Source: Isosphaera sp.
GTDB taxonomy: Bacteria > Planctomycetota > Phycisphaerae > Phycisphaerales > UBA1924
NCBI GenBank assembly: GCA_013822085.1
Contig: PNJV01000004.1
Coordinates: 1-64,000, forward strand
DNA length: 64,000 nucleotides
Reading direction: 5' to 3'
The notes beneath the pieces are model-generated. The model had not been told where the DNA came from. It saw nothing but the letters and a program-made list of their open reading frames with translations, and did not search any database. The position numbers were made by a program, and so were the translations under genes. Below, one piece after another: positions 44,173-51,966 of the stretch (position 1 is the stretch's first letter; the number at the start of each line of letters is the position of its first letter).

Positions 44173-44754
44173 TCACCGGCGACGGCCCCCGCCGGCCTTT
44201 TCCTCAAGGCTGATGCGGATGTGGGCCATGCGCTTGAGGATCCGGTGGGCCCGGCCGCGGTCCTTCTGATGGAACCGCTTCATGCGCGGGCCGTCGTCCA
44301 CGCGGCTCTGGCTGACCACCAGCGCGTTCTCGTCGGCGTTGGCCTGCTGGGCGTCGGCCGCGGCTGCGCGCAGGGCCTTGCGGACCTCCACCGCCGCACG
44401 CTTGATGTTGAACCGCAGGAGCGTGTCGGCCTCCACCAGGTTCTTGCCGCGGATCAGGTCCACCAGCAGCTTGGCCTTGCGGGGCGAGCCGCGCGAGAAC
44501 CGGTACACGCTCTCGAAGCGCGCGATCCGCGAGACCTCAACGCCCAGCGCCGCAGCCAGGTTGCGGATGTCCTCGCTCTTGCACCGCGGGTGATCGCGGT
44601 CGCCCATCCAGTTGCGGACCGCCGACTCGGCGTCCTGCCGGGAGAGGCCCGTCCGCGCCACCGCGTCGGCCAGACGCTCGACGCTCACGCCCTTCTCTTG
44701 GGCCGCTGTGATCAGATTCTTGCCGTGGATCCGCACTGTGCACCTCTCCGACAT
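44173..44754 (-). CDS. rplV: 50S ribosomal protein L22 with N-terminal HTH-like domain
   Basis: Residues from about 82 are L22: YRFSRGSPRKAKLLVDLIRGKN, then DDGPRMKRFHQKDRGRAHRILKRMAHI. The first 80 residues are extra and look like a helix-turn-helix of XRE type: an AAQEKGVSVERLADAV helix pair, a putative recognition helix LSRQDAESAVRNWM, and DIRNLAAALGVEVSRIARF at the end. The total of 193 residues compares with about 110 in E. coli. There is no internal start with a ribosome-binding site that would separate the two parts. L22 lines the exit tunnel; the N-terminal addition would be at the outer surface. Confidence 0.92.
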   Translation of the reverse strand: MSERCTVRIHGKNLITAAQEKGVSVERLADAVARTGLSRQDAESAVRNWMGDRDHPRCKSEDIRNLAAALGVEVSRIARFESVYRFSRGSPRKAKLLVDLIRGKNLVEADTLLRFNIKRAAVEVRKALRAAAADAQQANADENALVVSQSRVDDGPRMKRFHQKDRGRAHRILKRMAHIRISLEEKAGGGRRR

Positions 44755-44803
44755 TGGTCAACCCACCCGCCCGCGACCCGTCCCGTCCACACACGCCGCT
44801 CAG

Positions 44804-45175
44804 TCACGCCACCCGTACACGCCGCCGCCGCCACCCCCAACCCCTTGCTCCTCCTGGGGAGGCATCATCACTTCTTGACCGGGCCGCGGCCTTCTGGCCA
44901 TCGGAGATGCCTTCCTTCTTGTTCGTGTGCCCGCGGAAGGTGCGGGTCGGGCTGAACTCGCCCAGCTTGTGCCCCACCATGTCCTCGGTCACGAACACGT
45001 CCAGGAACTGCCTGCCGTTGTGCACCTTGAACGAGTGCCCGACGAACTCCGGCACGATGGTGCAGGCGCGCTTCCAGGTCTTGATGGCTTCCTTCTTGCC
45101 CGTCTGGTTGAGGCGCTCCACCCGGCGGTAGAGCCGCTCGTCCACGTACGGTCCCTTCTTCAAGCTCCGGCTCAT
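44804..45175 (-). CDS. rpsS: 30S ribosomal protein S19, unusual C-terminal end
   Basis: Residues 1-82 are normal S19: [34 protein letters not shown] and [17 protein letters not shown]. The frame then runs to 123 residues through a non-conserved tail ending in RRRRVRVA. In the neighbouring frame the same DNA gives ...VKK-stop at 44870 after a GGCCCGG stretch, so a single extra base there would yield a conventional end near residue 98. Either the tail is real or there is a frameshift or sequence error at about 44880. Confidence 0.9.
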   Translation of the reverse strand: MSRSLKKGPYVDERLYRRVERLNQTGKKEAIKTWKRACTIVPEFVGHSFKVHNGRQFLDVFVTEDMVGHKLGEFSPTRTFRGHTNKKEGISDGQKAAARSRSDDASPGGARGWGWRRRRVRVA

Positions 45176-45255
45176 GCGTTGCCCTTCCTGTGCTCGTCTG
45201 CCCTGGCCCGTCCCGGCTTGCCCGTACTTGCTGTGACTGACCGCCCGTCACTGGC

Positions 45256-46116
45256 TCACTTGCTGACCACGCCGTAGCGCGTGCTCACGCGGCGGCGGAT
45301 GATCAGCTTGGTCGAGTGCTTCTTCTTGTCGCGTGTGCGTCCGCCCTTGGCCAGAACGCCCGACGGCGAGACCGGCGGGCGGTTGCCCTTGCTGCGGCCC
45401 GAGCCGCCGCCCAGCGGGTGGGCGTTGTGGCTCTTGGCCACGCCGCGGGTGATCGGCCGCCGGCCCAGGTGCCGGGTCTTGCCGGCCTTGCCCAGGCGCA
45501 CGTTCTGGTGATCGGCGTTGCCGACCTCGCCGATGGTCGCTCGGCAATCGATGTGCACCATGCGCTGCTCGCCCGAGGGCAGCAGCAGCGTGGCGTACCG
45601 CCCCTCCTTGTTGAGCAGGCGGGCGTACATCCCGGCCGACCGGCACAGCTGGCCGCCCTTGCCGGGGACCATCTCCACCACGTGCACGGCCAGGCCCGTG
45701 GGGATGTGCCGCAGCGGCATGGAGTTGCCCACGTCGGGGTCCAGGTTGCCGCTGTCGCCCGAGCGCACCGTGTCGCCGGGCTTGAGGCCCAGCGGGGCGA
45801 TGATGTACCGCTTGACGTTGTCCGGGTAGCGCACCAGCGCGATGTGGCAGGTGCGGTTGGGGTCGTACTCGATGCCGACGACGGTGCCGGGCTGGCCGTC
45901 GCGGTCGTAGCGCTTGAAGTCGATCACGCGGTAGCGCCGCTTGGCGCCGCCGCCGCGGCCGCGCACCGTGATCTTGCCCGAGTGGTTCCGGCCGCCGGAC
46001 TTGGGCAGCGGCCTCAGGAGCGACTTCTCGGGCTTGGACTTGGTCACCTCCGCGTGGAGGTTCACCGACGCGAAGCGTCGCCCGGCGCTGGTCTTGTTGT
46101 AGATCCTGATCGGCAT
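45256..46116 (-). CDS. rplB: 50S ribosomal protein L2
   Basis: The 286-residue protein, with PKSGGRNHSGKITVRGRGGGAKRRYRVIDFKR, AGMYARLLNKEGRYATLLLPSGEQRMV and the C-terminal signature NAHPLGGGSGRSKG with the conserved His, is full-length L2, needed for subunit joining and peptidyl transfer. Confidence 0.98.
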   Translation of the reverse strand: MPIRIYNKTSAGRRFASVNLHAEVTKSKPEKSLLRPLPKSGGRNHSGKITVRGRGGGAKRRYRVIDFKRYDRDGQPGTVVGIEYDPNRTCHIALVRYPDNVKRYIIAPLGLKPGDTVRSGDSGNLDPDVGNSMPLRHIPTGLAVHVVEMVPGKGGQLCRSAGMYARLLNKEGRYATLLLPSGEQRMVHIDCRATIGEVGNADHQNVRLGKAGKTRHLGRRPITRGVAKSHNAHPLGGGSGRSKGNRPPVSPSGVLAKGGRTRDKKKHSTKLIIRRRVSTRYGVVSK

Positions 46117-46186
46117 GTGTCACCCGTTGGTGTGCGTTGCGTATCCCGTGCCCGCCGGCCGGCCCGAGCCGGCCCCGGCCCGCGCC

Positions 46187-46492
46187 TCAGAGCAGATCGA
46201 TCGCCTCGCCGTCGCGCAGCCGCACGGTGGCGTGCTTGCTGATCTTGCCCGTCACCAGGCCGTAGCGGTACTGGCGGTCGCGCGCCTTGCGCACCCGCGT
46301 GTTGACCTTCTCCACGTGCACCCGGTAGAGCGACTCGACGGCCGCCTTGATGTCCCGCTTGGTGGCGCGAACGTCCACCTCGAAGGTGTACCGCCCGTGG
46401 TCGCTCGAGCCGAGCGAGCTCTTCTCGGTCAGCACCGGGCGCTTGATCACGTAGCTCAGGTCGTTCTCGGTGATGTCCTTGGCGTGACCCAT
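46187..46492 (-). CDS. rplW: 50S ribosomal protein L23
   Basis: A 101-residue protein with VIKRPVLTEKSSLGSSDHGRYTFEVDVRATKRDIKAAVESLYRVHVEKVNTRV-like sequence; the signature ATKRDIKAAVESLY matches L23, which docks trigger factor and SRP at the tunnel exit. Three bases separate it from rplD. Confidence 0.96.
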   Translation of the reverse strand: MGHAKDITENDLSYVIKRPVLTEKSSLGSSDHGRYTFEVDVRATKRDIKAAVESLYRVHVEKVNTRVRKARDRQYRYGLVTGKISKHATVRLRDGEAIDLL

Positions 46493-46495
46493 GGC

Positions 46496-47191
46496 TCAGG
46501 CCTCCGTCCCCGCGGCCGCCGGCGCCGCGCCCAGGGGGTTGATCTTGGCGTCCTTGCCCGTCTGCGAGCTGGGGCCGGCAAGCCACGACTCCAGCTCGCC
46601 CCGGTCGATCACCAGGTACCGGTGGTTGAGCAGGTCGAAGGCGTTGAGCGAGTCGGGCTTGGTCAGCGTGACGCCCTCGACGTTGCGCGCCGCAAGGCGC
46701 AGGTTCGTCTGCTCCACGGGCGCGGCCACGAGCGTCTTGGTCTCGGCACGCACGGCCCGGAGCAGCGCGACCAGGTCGCGCGTCTTGGGCTGGCCCAGCT
46801 CCAGGCGGTCGATGACGCGCACCTCGTTGTCGATCAGCTTGGCAAGGAGCGCGTTGCGGTTGGCCTTGCGCCGCATCTTCTTGGGCATGTCCTTGCGGTA
46901 GTCCTCGCGGACGCGCTTCTTGCTGTGGCCGTGACCGCCGCCCTTCATCAGGTTGACCTTGCGGTCGCCGTGACGGGCGTTGCCGGTGCCCTTCTGCTTG
47001 TAGAGCTTCTTGGTCGAGCCCTCGACCTGGGCCCGGTTGCGGGTCCGGGCCGAGCCCTGACGCAGGTTGGCGTGGTAGCGCACGTACGCCTGCTTGAGCA
47101 GCGCGTAGTTGAGCTCGCCGCCGAGCGTCGCTTCGTTGATGTCCAGGGTCCCGACCTGCGAGCCCTGGGTGTTATACACGGGGACCTGCAT
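46496..47191 (-). CDS. rplD: 50S ribosomal protein L4
   Basis: The 231-residue protein has the L4 loop QGSARTRNRAQVEGSTKKLYKQKGTGNARHGD in part, and the C-terminal ARNVEGVTLTKPDSLNAFDLLNH. In E. coli L4 is also the repressor of the S10 operon. Here the gene is preceded by a 467-nt spacer with several strong hairpins; GAGGTG lies five bases before ATG 47191. Confidence 0.97.
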   Translation of the reverse strand: MQVPVYNTQGSQVGTLDINEATLGGELNYALLKQAYVRYHANLRQGSARTRNRAQVEGSTKKLYKQKGTGNARHGDRKVNLMKGGGHGHSKKRVREDYRKDMPKKMRRKANRNALLAKLIDNEVRVIDRLELGQPKTRDLVALLRAVRAETKTLVAAPVEQTNLRLAARNVEGVTLTKPDSLNAFDLLNHRYLVIDRGELESWLAGPSSQTGKDAKINPLGAAPAAAGTEA

Positions 47192-47244
47192 GCGTCACCT
47201 CGCGTCTGCGCCTCACGGGGGCCCTGGGGGCACCCGCACGTTGT

Positions 47245-47485
47245 GCCGCGACGCTGATGACGTCGCGGCTCACTCGCTCTGCCTATCCGCCGACCCCCGT
47301 CACAGATGGGGGCCGAGGGAATCGACTCGGCACGCTCCGGCCATCGCTGCTGGGCGATGACCGGGATCTTCTTGTCGTGCCCGGCGGTTGTGTCCGGCAG
47401 CCCTGGCTGCCTCGCACCCTGCCGAGCCCGTGGGCCTCTCATCAGGGAGGCCTCCGGCGTTCCTTTCGCCCGGCACCCTTGCGAG
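47245..47485 (-). ncRNA. Candidate structured RNA element in the rplC-rplD spacer
   Basis: Read on the minus strand. A nested arm pairs 47485-47480 with 47416-47411 (6 bp), 47474-47468 with 47427-47421 (7 bp), 47457-47455 with 47430-47428 (3 bp) and 47452-47447 with 47438-47433 (6 bp, loop CCTGATGA). Next comes a small stem at 47411-47396. A long arm follows: 47381-47376 with 47334-47329 (6 bp) and 47364-47354 with 47347-47337 (11 bp). Then a 5-bp C/G stem at 47312-47294 and a 9-bp stem, 47269-47261 with 47253-47245. Two helices contain a G-U pair that would be a C-A mismatch on the plus strand, favouring the transcribed strand. Function unknown; it could be an L4 target or another cis-regulator. 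High GC makes chance stems likelier. Confidence 0.5.
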
Positions 47486-47496
47486 CACCGGACACC

Positions 47497-47543
47497 ATCC
47501 ACCCATCCACCCATCCACCCATCCACCCATCCACCATCCACCC
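47497..47543 (-). repeat. Tandem 8-bp repeat ATCCACCC (G-quadruplex motif on the transcript)
   Basis: Four perfect copies (47497-47528) and two degenerate ones follow without gap. On the transcribed minus strand this reads as repeated GGGTGGAT, giving four G3 runs separated by five bases, a weak quadruplex motif. It lies 12 bases upstream (5' on the transcript) of the first helix of the hairpin element. Confidence 0.85.
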
Positions 47544-47658
47544 GCCACCTATCCCTCACCCACCAACCCATCCACTTACGCCCCACCGGCCACCCGCACG
47601 TTTCCCTCACCGATGATCAACCCGTCACGACCCCCGTGCCACTGAGCCAACGTGTCAC

Positions 47659-48348
47659 TCAGCCAGCCTTGGCAGCGACCTTCTTGGCCTTGGGCTTGTA
47701 GAGCCGCACCGACGGGCGGATCTCGACGGTGCCGCGCGCCGGCCCGGGGACGGGACCCTTGACCAGGATCAGCCCCTTCTCGGCGTCGATGCGCACCACG
47801 TCCAGGCTGCGCACGGTCACGCGCTCGTTGCCCATGTGCCCGGCCATGCGCTTGCCCTTCTTGAGGCCGCCGCCAAAGCCGCGGTTGGACGCCAGCGAGC
47901 CGATCGACCCCGGCGAGCGGTGCTTGCGCTCGGTGCCGTGGCTGGCAAAGAGGCCCTTGAAGTTGTGCCGCTTCATGGTGCCCTGGAAGCCCTTGCCCTT
48001 GCTCGTGCCGATCACGTCCACAAAGAGCACGCCCTCGAGGTCCTTGACGGTCAGCACCTGGCCGAGCGAGAACTTGGCCACGTCGGCGGCCACGACACGA
48101 AACTCGCGGTGGTGACGCTTGGGCGTGGTGCCGGCCTTGGCGTCGTGCGCCATCACCGGGATCGTCGACCGCCGCGGCTTGACGTCGCCAAAGCCGATCT
48201 GCACCGCGGTGTAGCCGTCCTTGTCGGCGGTCCGCACCTGCGTGACCACGCACGGCCCGGCCTGGATCACGGTCACCGGCAGGCTCACACCCTCCGCGTT
48301 GTACACGCGGGTCATGCCCAGCTTGGTCCCGAGGAGAGTCGTTGCCAT
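47659..48348 (-). CDS. rplC: 50S ribosomal protein L3
   Basis: The 229-residue protein has LLGTKLGMTRVYN at the start and the signature TSKGKGFQGTMKRHNFKG with the conserved Gln whose methylation is known in E. coli, followed by HGTERKHRSPGSIGS and KKGKRMAGHMG. The C-terminal RPSVRLYKPKAKKVAAK extension is short. Normal length for the family. Confidence 0.97.
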   Translation of the reverse strand: MATTLLGTKLGMTRVYNAEGVSLPVTVIQAGPCVVTQVRTADKDGYTAVQIGFGDVKPRRSTIPVMAHDAKAGTTPKRHHREFRVVAADVAKFSLGQVLTVKDLEGVLFVDVIGTSKGKGFQGTMKRHNFKGLFASHGTERKHRSPGSIGSLASNRGFGGGLKKGKRMAGHMGNERVTVRSLDVVRIDAEKGLILVKGPVPGPARGTVEIRPSVRLYKPKAKKVAAKAG

Positions 48349-48460
48349 AGGTCACCTGCCCGATGCCGCCCGCACGCCCACGCTTACACCCTCGCCCCCA
48401 GCCATCACCCGTCACACCAACCCACCCCCGCCCGTCACGCCCCGACCGCACCAAACACAC

Positions 48461-48493
48461 GGGGCCGACGCGAGAGAGTCCCGCACCGGCCCC
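48461..48493 (-). repeat. Hairpin in the rpsJ-rplC spacer
   Basis: GGGGCCG and CGGCCCC form a perfect 7-bp stem around a 19-base loop, starting 15 bases after the rpsJ stop. There is no U-tract. It could protect the rpsJ mRNA end or limit read-through into rplC. Confidence 0.5.
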
Positions 48494-48507
48494 ACTCGCA
48501 CGCCCCG

Positions 48508-48816
48508 TTATGCCTTGATCTTGATGAAGACACCCGCCGGCACCACCAGCCGATTCAGAGCCTCGACCGTCCGCGCGTTGGGCTCGATGATATCGATAAT
48601 GCGCTTGTGGGTGCGGATCTCGAACTGTTCGCGCGACTTCTTGTCGATGAAGGGCGAGCGCAGCACCGTGTAGCGCTCGATGCGCGTCGGCAGCGGCACC
48701 GGGCCGCTCACACGGGCGTTGGTTCGCTTGGCGCTGTCGACGATCTCACCGGCCGACTGGTCCAGGGCCAGGTGGTCGTACGCCTCCATCCGAATTCGAA
48801 TCCGTCCGCCCGTCAT
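48508..48816 (-). CDS. rpsJ: 30S ribosomal protein S10
   Basis: The 102-residue protein with [41 protein letters not shown] in part and [16 protein letters not shown] is full-length S10 (NusE), which also joins transcription antitermination complexes. First gene of the superoperon; ATG 48816 is the family start. A leader of about 270 nt separates it from its predicted promoter. Confidence 0.97.
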   Translation of the reverse strand: MTGGRIRIRMEAYDHLALDQSAGEIVDSAKRTNARVSGPVPLPTRIERYTVLRSPFIDKKSREQFEIRTHKRIIDIIEPNARTVEALNRLVVPAGVFIKIKA

Positions 48817-49345
48817 GCGTGAGTCCTGATCTTTCTGGTGCCCGCCGACATTGGCCCGTGCTGACCGCGACTTGCCGTACGCTCGCCCTGCCCGAACTGC
48901 CCGCAACGCCCGCCGTGACGGCTCGAACGCCGACGGCACGCCCCTCGGGACGCTCCGAGCGTCGCCGCTCCACTGCCCGACGGTCCGTTGCCGGGAAGAC
49001 GGTGCCCCACGCCTCAGCCGACGCCCGCCCAACGTCCGATGGGCGACCACGCCGACACGAGCGCACCGAGTGGTTGCCCACCCAGCACAGGGTCAGGATG
49101 ATACAGCCCTCTTCACGCAAGTCAAACACTCCGCCACAGAGCCACGCCAGCCCACTCAATCCTCCACCCCCCCTTGCGACACCTCGTACCATTCCTTCTG
49201 CACCCGCTACCGGGCAGCGCGCCGGCCAATCGGTCACCTCTGCCCCCCTACCCCCCGCACCCCGCACCCCCGCACCTGCCGCGCACCCTGCGCCCCCCAG
49301 CCCGGGCTCCGACGCCGCACCGCTCACGCAGGAAACCACCACCCA
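48817..49345. other. rpsJ leader and divergent upstream region
   Basis: A 529-bp region between rpsJ (minus) and the exported-protein gene (plus). The part up to 49097 is the presumed untranslated leader of the S10 operon; it contains a palindrome of two GACGCTC/GAGCGTC arms near 48950. The rest, 49126-49345, is C/A-rich and should hold the plus-strand promoter, which I could not identify. No gene seen. Confidence 0.6.
49098..49125 (-). promoter_or_regulatory. Predicted promoter of the S10-spc-alpha operon
   Basis: On the minus strand TTGACT (49125-49120) and TATCAT (49103-49098) are spaced by 16 bases, each one base from consensus. It lies 282 bases upstream of the rpsJ ATG. It shares both boxes and the spacing with the promoter upstream of tRNA-Gln. 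Confidence 0.7.
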
Positions 49346-50848
49346 ATGCCCGCGTTCATGGCCAGTGTCTTTGCCCTTGCGGTCTGGGTTACTCGGCTCG
49401 TGGCCCCGGCCGCGGCGCCAGCCCTGCCCGCTGCAGGACCACCCCATGCCGCAGCACCCGCTGCGATCACCGTCTCGGACCTGTACCAGTTCACGCCCCC
49501 CGCGGGGGCGCGGGTCTCACCCCTGCCCGCGTCACCATCGGCCCGGCTGGTGACGCTGGAGGATCCCCCAGCCCGCGTCACGCTCCTGACATCGCCGCGG
49601 CAGGACGACGCCCTGACCAGCCCGCGCGCCGTGCAGGGCCTCCTCGACGCCTTCGCTGCTGCCACCCAGGTCCGCACGGCCGACACGCGCCAGGTCGTGG
49701 CGGCCCAGCTGCGGGTCCTCGTGCGCACCGACGACCTTCACGCGCCCGGCGTGGGCGTCCCCGGCTCGCGCGCGGTCATCGAGTACCAGGCCCCCAGCGG
49801 GCGCCGCGTGCAGGCCTGGACGGTCTTTACGCCCTACACCGACCTGTTCCTCAACATCGAGCTCGATTGCCCCGCGGACTCGCTCGAGCGGGCCCTGCCG
49901 ATCTACGACGCGCTGATCGAGTCGATCAACTTCGACACCGCCGCTGAGGCAGCCCTGGCACGCCAGCGCGCCGTGCTGGCCGGCGACGACTTCCTGCGCT
50001 CGCTGACCGCCGCGGACCTGCGCACCGCGGCCGACGGCGTCGAGCGCTGGTACCGCCTGTGGACGCCCGCCGAGGCCGCCGGCGCCGCGACCGGCCGTGG
50101 TCCGCGCGGCGCCACCGAGGTTGGCTACCGCTCGGTGCGCGCCTGGGCGGGCCGGGCGTCGGAGCTCTCGGGCCCCGCCGCCGGGTCGCCCCAGCGGGCG
50201 GCGTCGCCCGAGGGCGTGCTGACGCGCGTCGTGACGCGCACGCTCACACCGCTGCCCGGCTCGGCCGCCCCGCGCGTGACCGACACCGTCTCGAGCGCCT
50301 TTGTCTCGCTGGACAGGGCCCAGGAGACCTGGACCGTCCAGACCGTCGTCACCGACCCCGGCTCGCGCCGCCCCAGCGCCGCGACCGTCACCGGCCTGCG
50401 CCAGGGCGGGACCCTCCAGGTCTCCTCGGCGATCCCCGGCCAGCCCGCGCGCGCCTTTCGGGTCGCTGCGCCCGACGCCGCCGTGCTCAGCCAGGCCGAG
50501 CTGCTCCTGCTGCCGCGCGTCCTCCAGGGCCGCGCGCTCCTGGGCTCGGAGCTGGGCTTCTACGCCTATCAGATCGACGCCGAGTCGTTCACCCTCCGGC
50601 GGGTCGTGCTCGGCCAGCCGAGCCCCGATGGCCCATCCCCCGCCGCCGGCCAGGGCGCCACGCTGGAGCTGGCCACGCGCACGCGCGACGAGCCCGGCTG
50701 GGTCGTCACGCCGCTGGGCCCCGACGGCTGGCCAACCGGCGCGGACCCCTCCTCGGCCCTGCGCGCCACGCCGACGAGCCGCCAGCAGCTGCTGGACCTG
50801 TGGAAACGCCTGGGGTTGCCCACCGGCTCGCCGGCCCAGCCGCGCTGA
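49346..50848 (+). CDS. Exported protein of unknown function
   Basis: The 500-residue protein has a hydrophobic N-terminus (about 4-35, Ala-rich) like a signal peptide, and then a soluble region with alternating beta-type segments, such as VTLLTSPRQDDAL and YQAPSGRRVQAWTVFTPYTDLFLNIELDCP. No lipobox, catalytic motif or repeat stands out and I do not recognise the family. AGGAAA lies upstream of ATG 49346; ATG 49358 is a possible later start. It precedes ruvB by 41 bases on the same strand. Confidence 0.75.
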   Translation: MPAFMASVFALAVWVTRLVAPAAAPALPAAGPPHAAAPAAITVSDLYQFTPPAGARVSPLPASPSARLVTLEDPPARVTLLTSPRQDDALTSPRAVQGLLDAFAAATQVRTADTRQVVAAQLRVLVRTDDLHAPGVGVPGSRAVIEYQAPSGRRVQAWTVFTPYTDLFLNIELDCPADSLERALPIYDALIESINFDTAAEAALARQRAVLAGDDFLRSLTAADLRTAADGVERWYRLWTPAEAAGAATGRGPRGATEVGYRSVRAWAGRASELSGPAAGSPQRAASPEGVLTRVVTRTLTPLPGSAAPRVTDTVSSAFVSLDRAQETWTVQTVVTDPGSRRPSAATVTGLRQGGTLQVSSAIPGQPARAFRVAAPDAAVLSQAELLLLPRVLQGRALLGSELGFYAYQIDAESFTLRRVVLGQPSPDGPSPAAGQGATLELATRTRDEPGWVVTPLGPDGWPTGADPSSALRATPTSRQQLLDLWKRLGLPTGSPAQPR

Positions 50849-50889
50849 GCGCCGCCGGCCCCCGGCCCTGGCGTGGTACGCTGCGCACG

Positions 50890-51939
50890 ATGGCCACCGA
50901 ACGCATCGTCTCGCCGCAGGCCACCCCCACCGACGAGCCCGTCAACTGGTCGCTCAGGCCCACGTCCATCGAGCAGTACGTGGGGCAGGGCGACCTGCTC
51001 AACCGCCTGCGCATCGCCATCGAGGCGGCGCGCCACCGCCGCGACCCGCTCGAGCACGTCCTGCTCCACGGCCCGCCGGGGCTGGGCAAGACCACCCTGG
51101 CCCACGTCATCGCCGCGGCCATGGGCACGCGCGTGGTCGTCACGTCGGGGCCGGCCCTGTCCAAGGGCACCGACCTGGTCGCCGCCCTGACGCGCCTCGA
51201 CCACGCCGACCTGCTCTTCATCGACGAGATCCACCGCACCCCCGCCGCCGTCGAGGAGTTCGTCTACCCCGCCATGGAAGACTTCCGCATCGACGTGCCC
51301 GTCGATTCCGGCCTCCACGCGCGCACCGTGCAGATCCCGCTCAAGCCCTTCACGCTCATCGGCGCCACCACCCGCGCCGGGCTGGTCACGGCCCCGATGC
51401 GCTCGCGCTTTGGCATCACCCACCACCTGAGCTTCTACACCCCCGACGAGCTGCTCCTGATCCTGCGCCGCTCGGCGGCGCTCCTGGGCATGGCCGGCGA
51501 CTCGCCCGCTGCCCTCGACGACGCCCTGCGCGAGATCGCGCGCCGCTCACGCGGCACCCCGCGCATCGCCAACCGCCTGCTGCGCCGCGTCCGCGACTTT
51601 GCCCAGGTCCGCGCCCGCGGCCGCGCCTCGCTGGCCGTCACGCGCGACGCCCTCTCCCTCGAAGGCATCGACGACCTGGGCCTGGACCCACTGGACCACC
51701 GCTACCTGCGCGTCATCGCCGAGGTCTACTCAGGCGGGCCCGTGGGCCTGGAGACCGTCGCCGCCACGCTCTCGGAGGACCCGGCCACGCTCGAGGACCT
51801 GGTCGAGCCCTTCCTGCTCCAGCTGGGGCACCTGATGCGCACGCGCCGCGGCCGCATGATCACCAGGGCCGCCGCCGAGCACCTGGGCCTGCCGGCGCCA
51901 TCGATCGCTGAGCCCCAGGCCGACGCCGGGCTGTTCTAG
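50890..51939 (+). CDS. ruvB: Holliday junction branch migration helicase RuvB
   Basis: The 349-residue AAA+ motor drives branch migration with RuvA. Walker A GPPGLGKTT is at 61-69, Walker B LLFIDEIHR near 108-116, sensor 1 GATTRAG, and the winged-helix C-terminal domain contains EVYSGGPVGLETVAATLSED. The N-terminal LRPTSIEQYVGQ is typical. ruvA and ruvC are not in the window. Confidence 0.96.
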   Translation: MATERIVSPQATPTDEPVNWSLRPTSIEQYVGQGDLLNRLRIAIEAARHRRDPLEHVLLHGPPGLGKTTLAHVIAAAMGTRVVVTSGPALSKGTDLVAALTRLDHADLLFIDEIHRTPAAVEEFVYPAMEDFRIDVPVDSGLHARTVQIPLKPFTLIGATTRAGLVTAPMRSRFGITHHLSFYTPDELLLILRRSAALLGMAGDSPAALDDALREIARRSRGTPRIANRLLRRVRDFAQVRARGRASLAVTRDALSLEGIDDLGLDPLDHRYLRVIAEVYSGGPVGLETVAATLSEDPATLEDLVEPFLLQLGHLMRTRRGRMITRAAAEHLGLPAPSIAEPQADAGLF

Positions 51940-51966
51940 CGCCTGCCCGACAGGGGGCCGGCCCGA

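Larger units (their letters stand above)
47192..47658 (-). other. Exceptionally long rplD-rplC spacer
   Basis: A 467-base gap inside the S10 operon, where the usual spacing is a few to some tens of bases. I find no coding sequence with a good start and no tRNA. Proximal to rplC it contains a G-rich tandem repeat (transcribed strand) and, from 47485 to 47245, a series of hairpins described separately. Confidence 0.8.

Noticed and set aside
44868..45251. Separate 127-residue gene in another frame over rpsS
   Set aside because: Its sequence is non-conserved; only its end (VKK-stop) is of interest, as a possible frameshifted S19 end.
47431..47470. Hammerhead-like CTGATGAG and CGAAA motifs on the minus strand in the rplC-rplD spacer
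   Set aside because: The order and pairing do not give stems II and III of a hammerhead, and no NUH cleavage site is in place; CTGATGA is the loop of another stem.
47245..47485. RNase P RNA, SRP RNA or tmRNA as explanation for the structured spacer
   Set aside because: None of their conserved sequence blocks could be found on either strand.
48349..48507. CRISPR-like or tandem array in the C/A-rich spacers of the ribosomal operon
   Set aside because: Repeats are short, irregular and without unique spacers; they are simple-sequence DNA.
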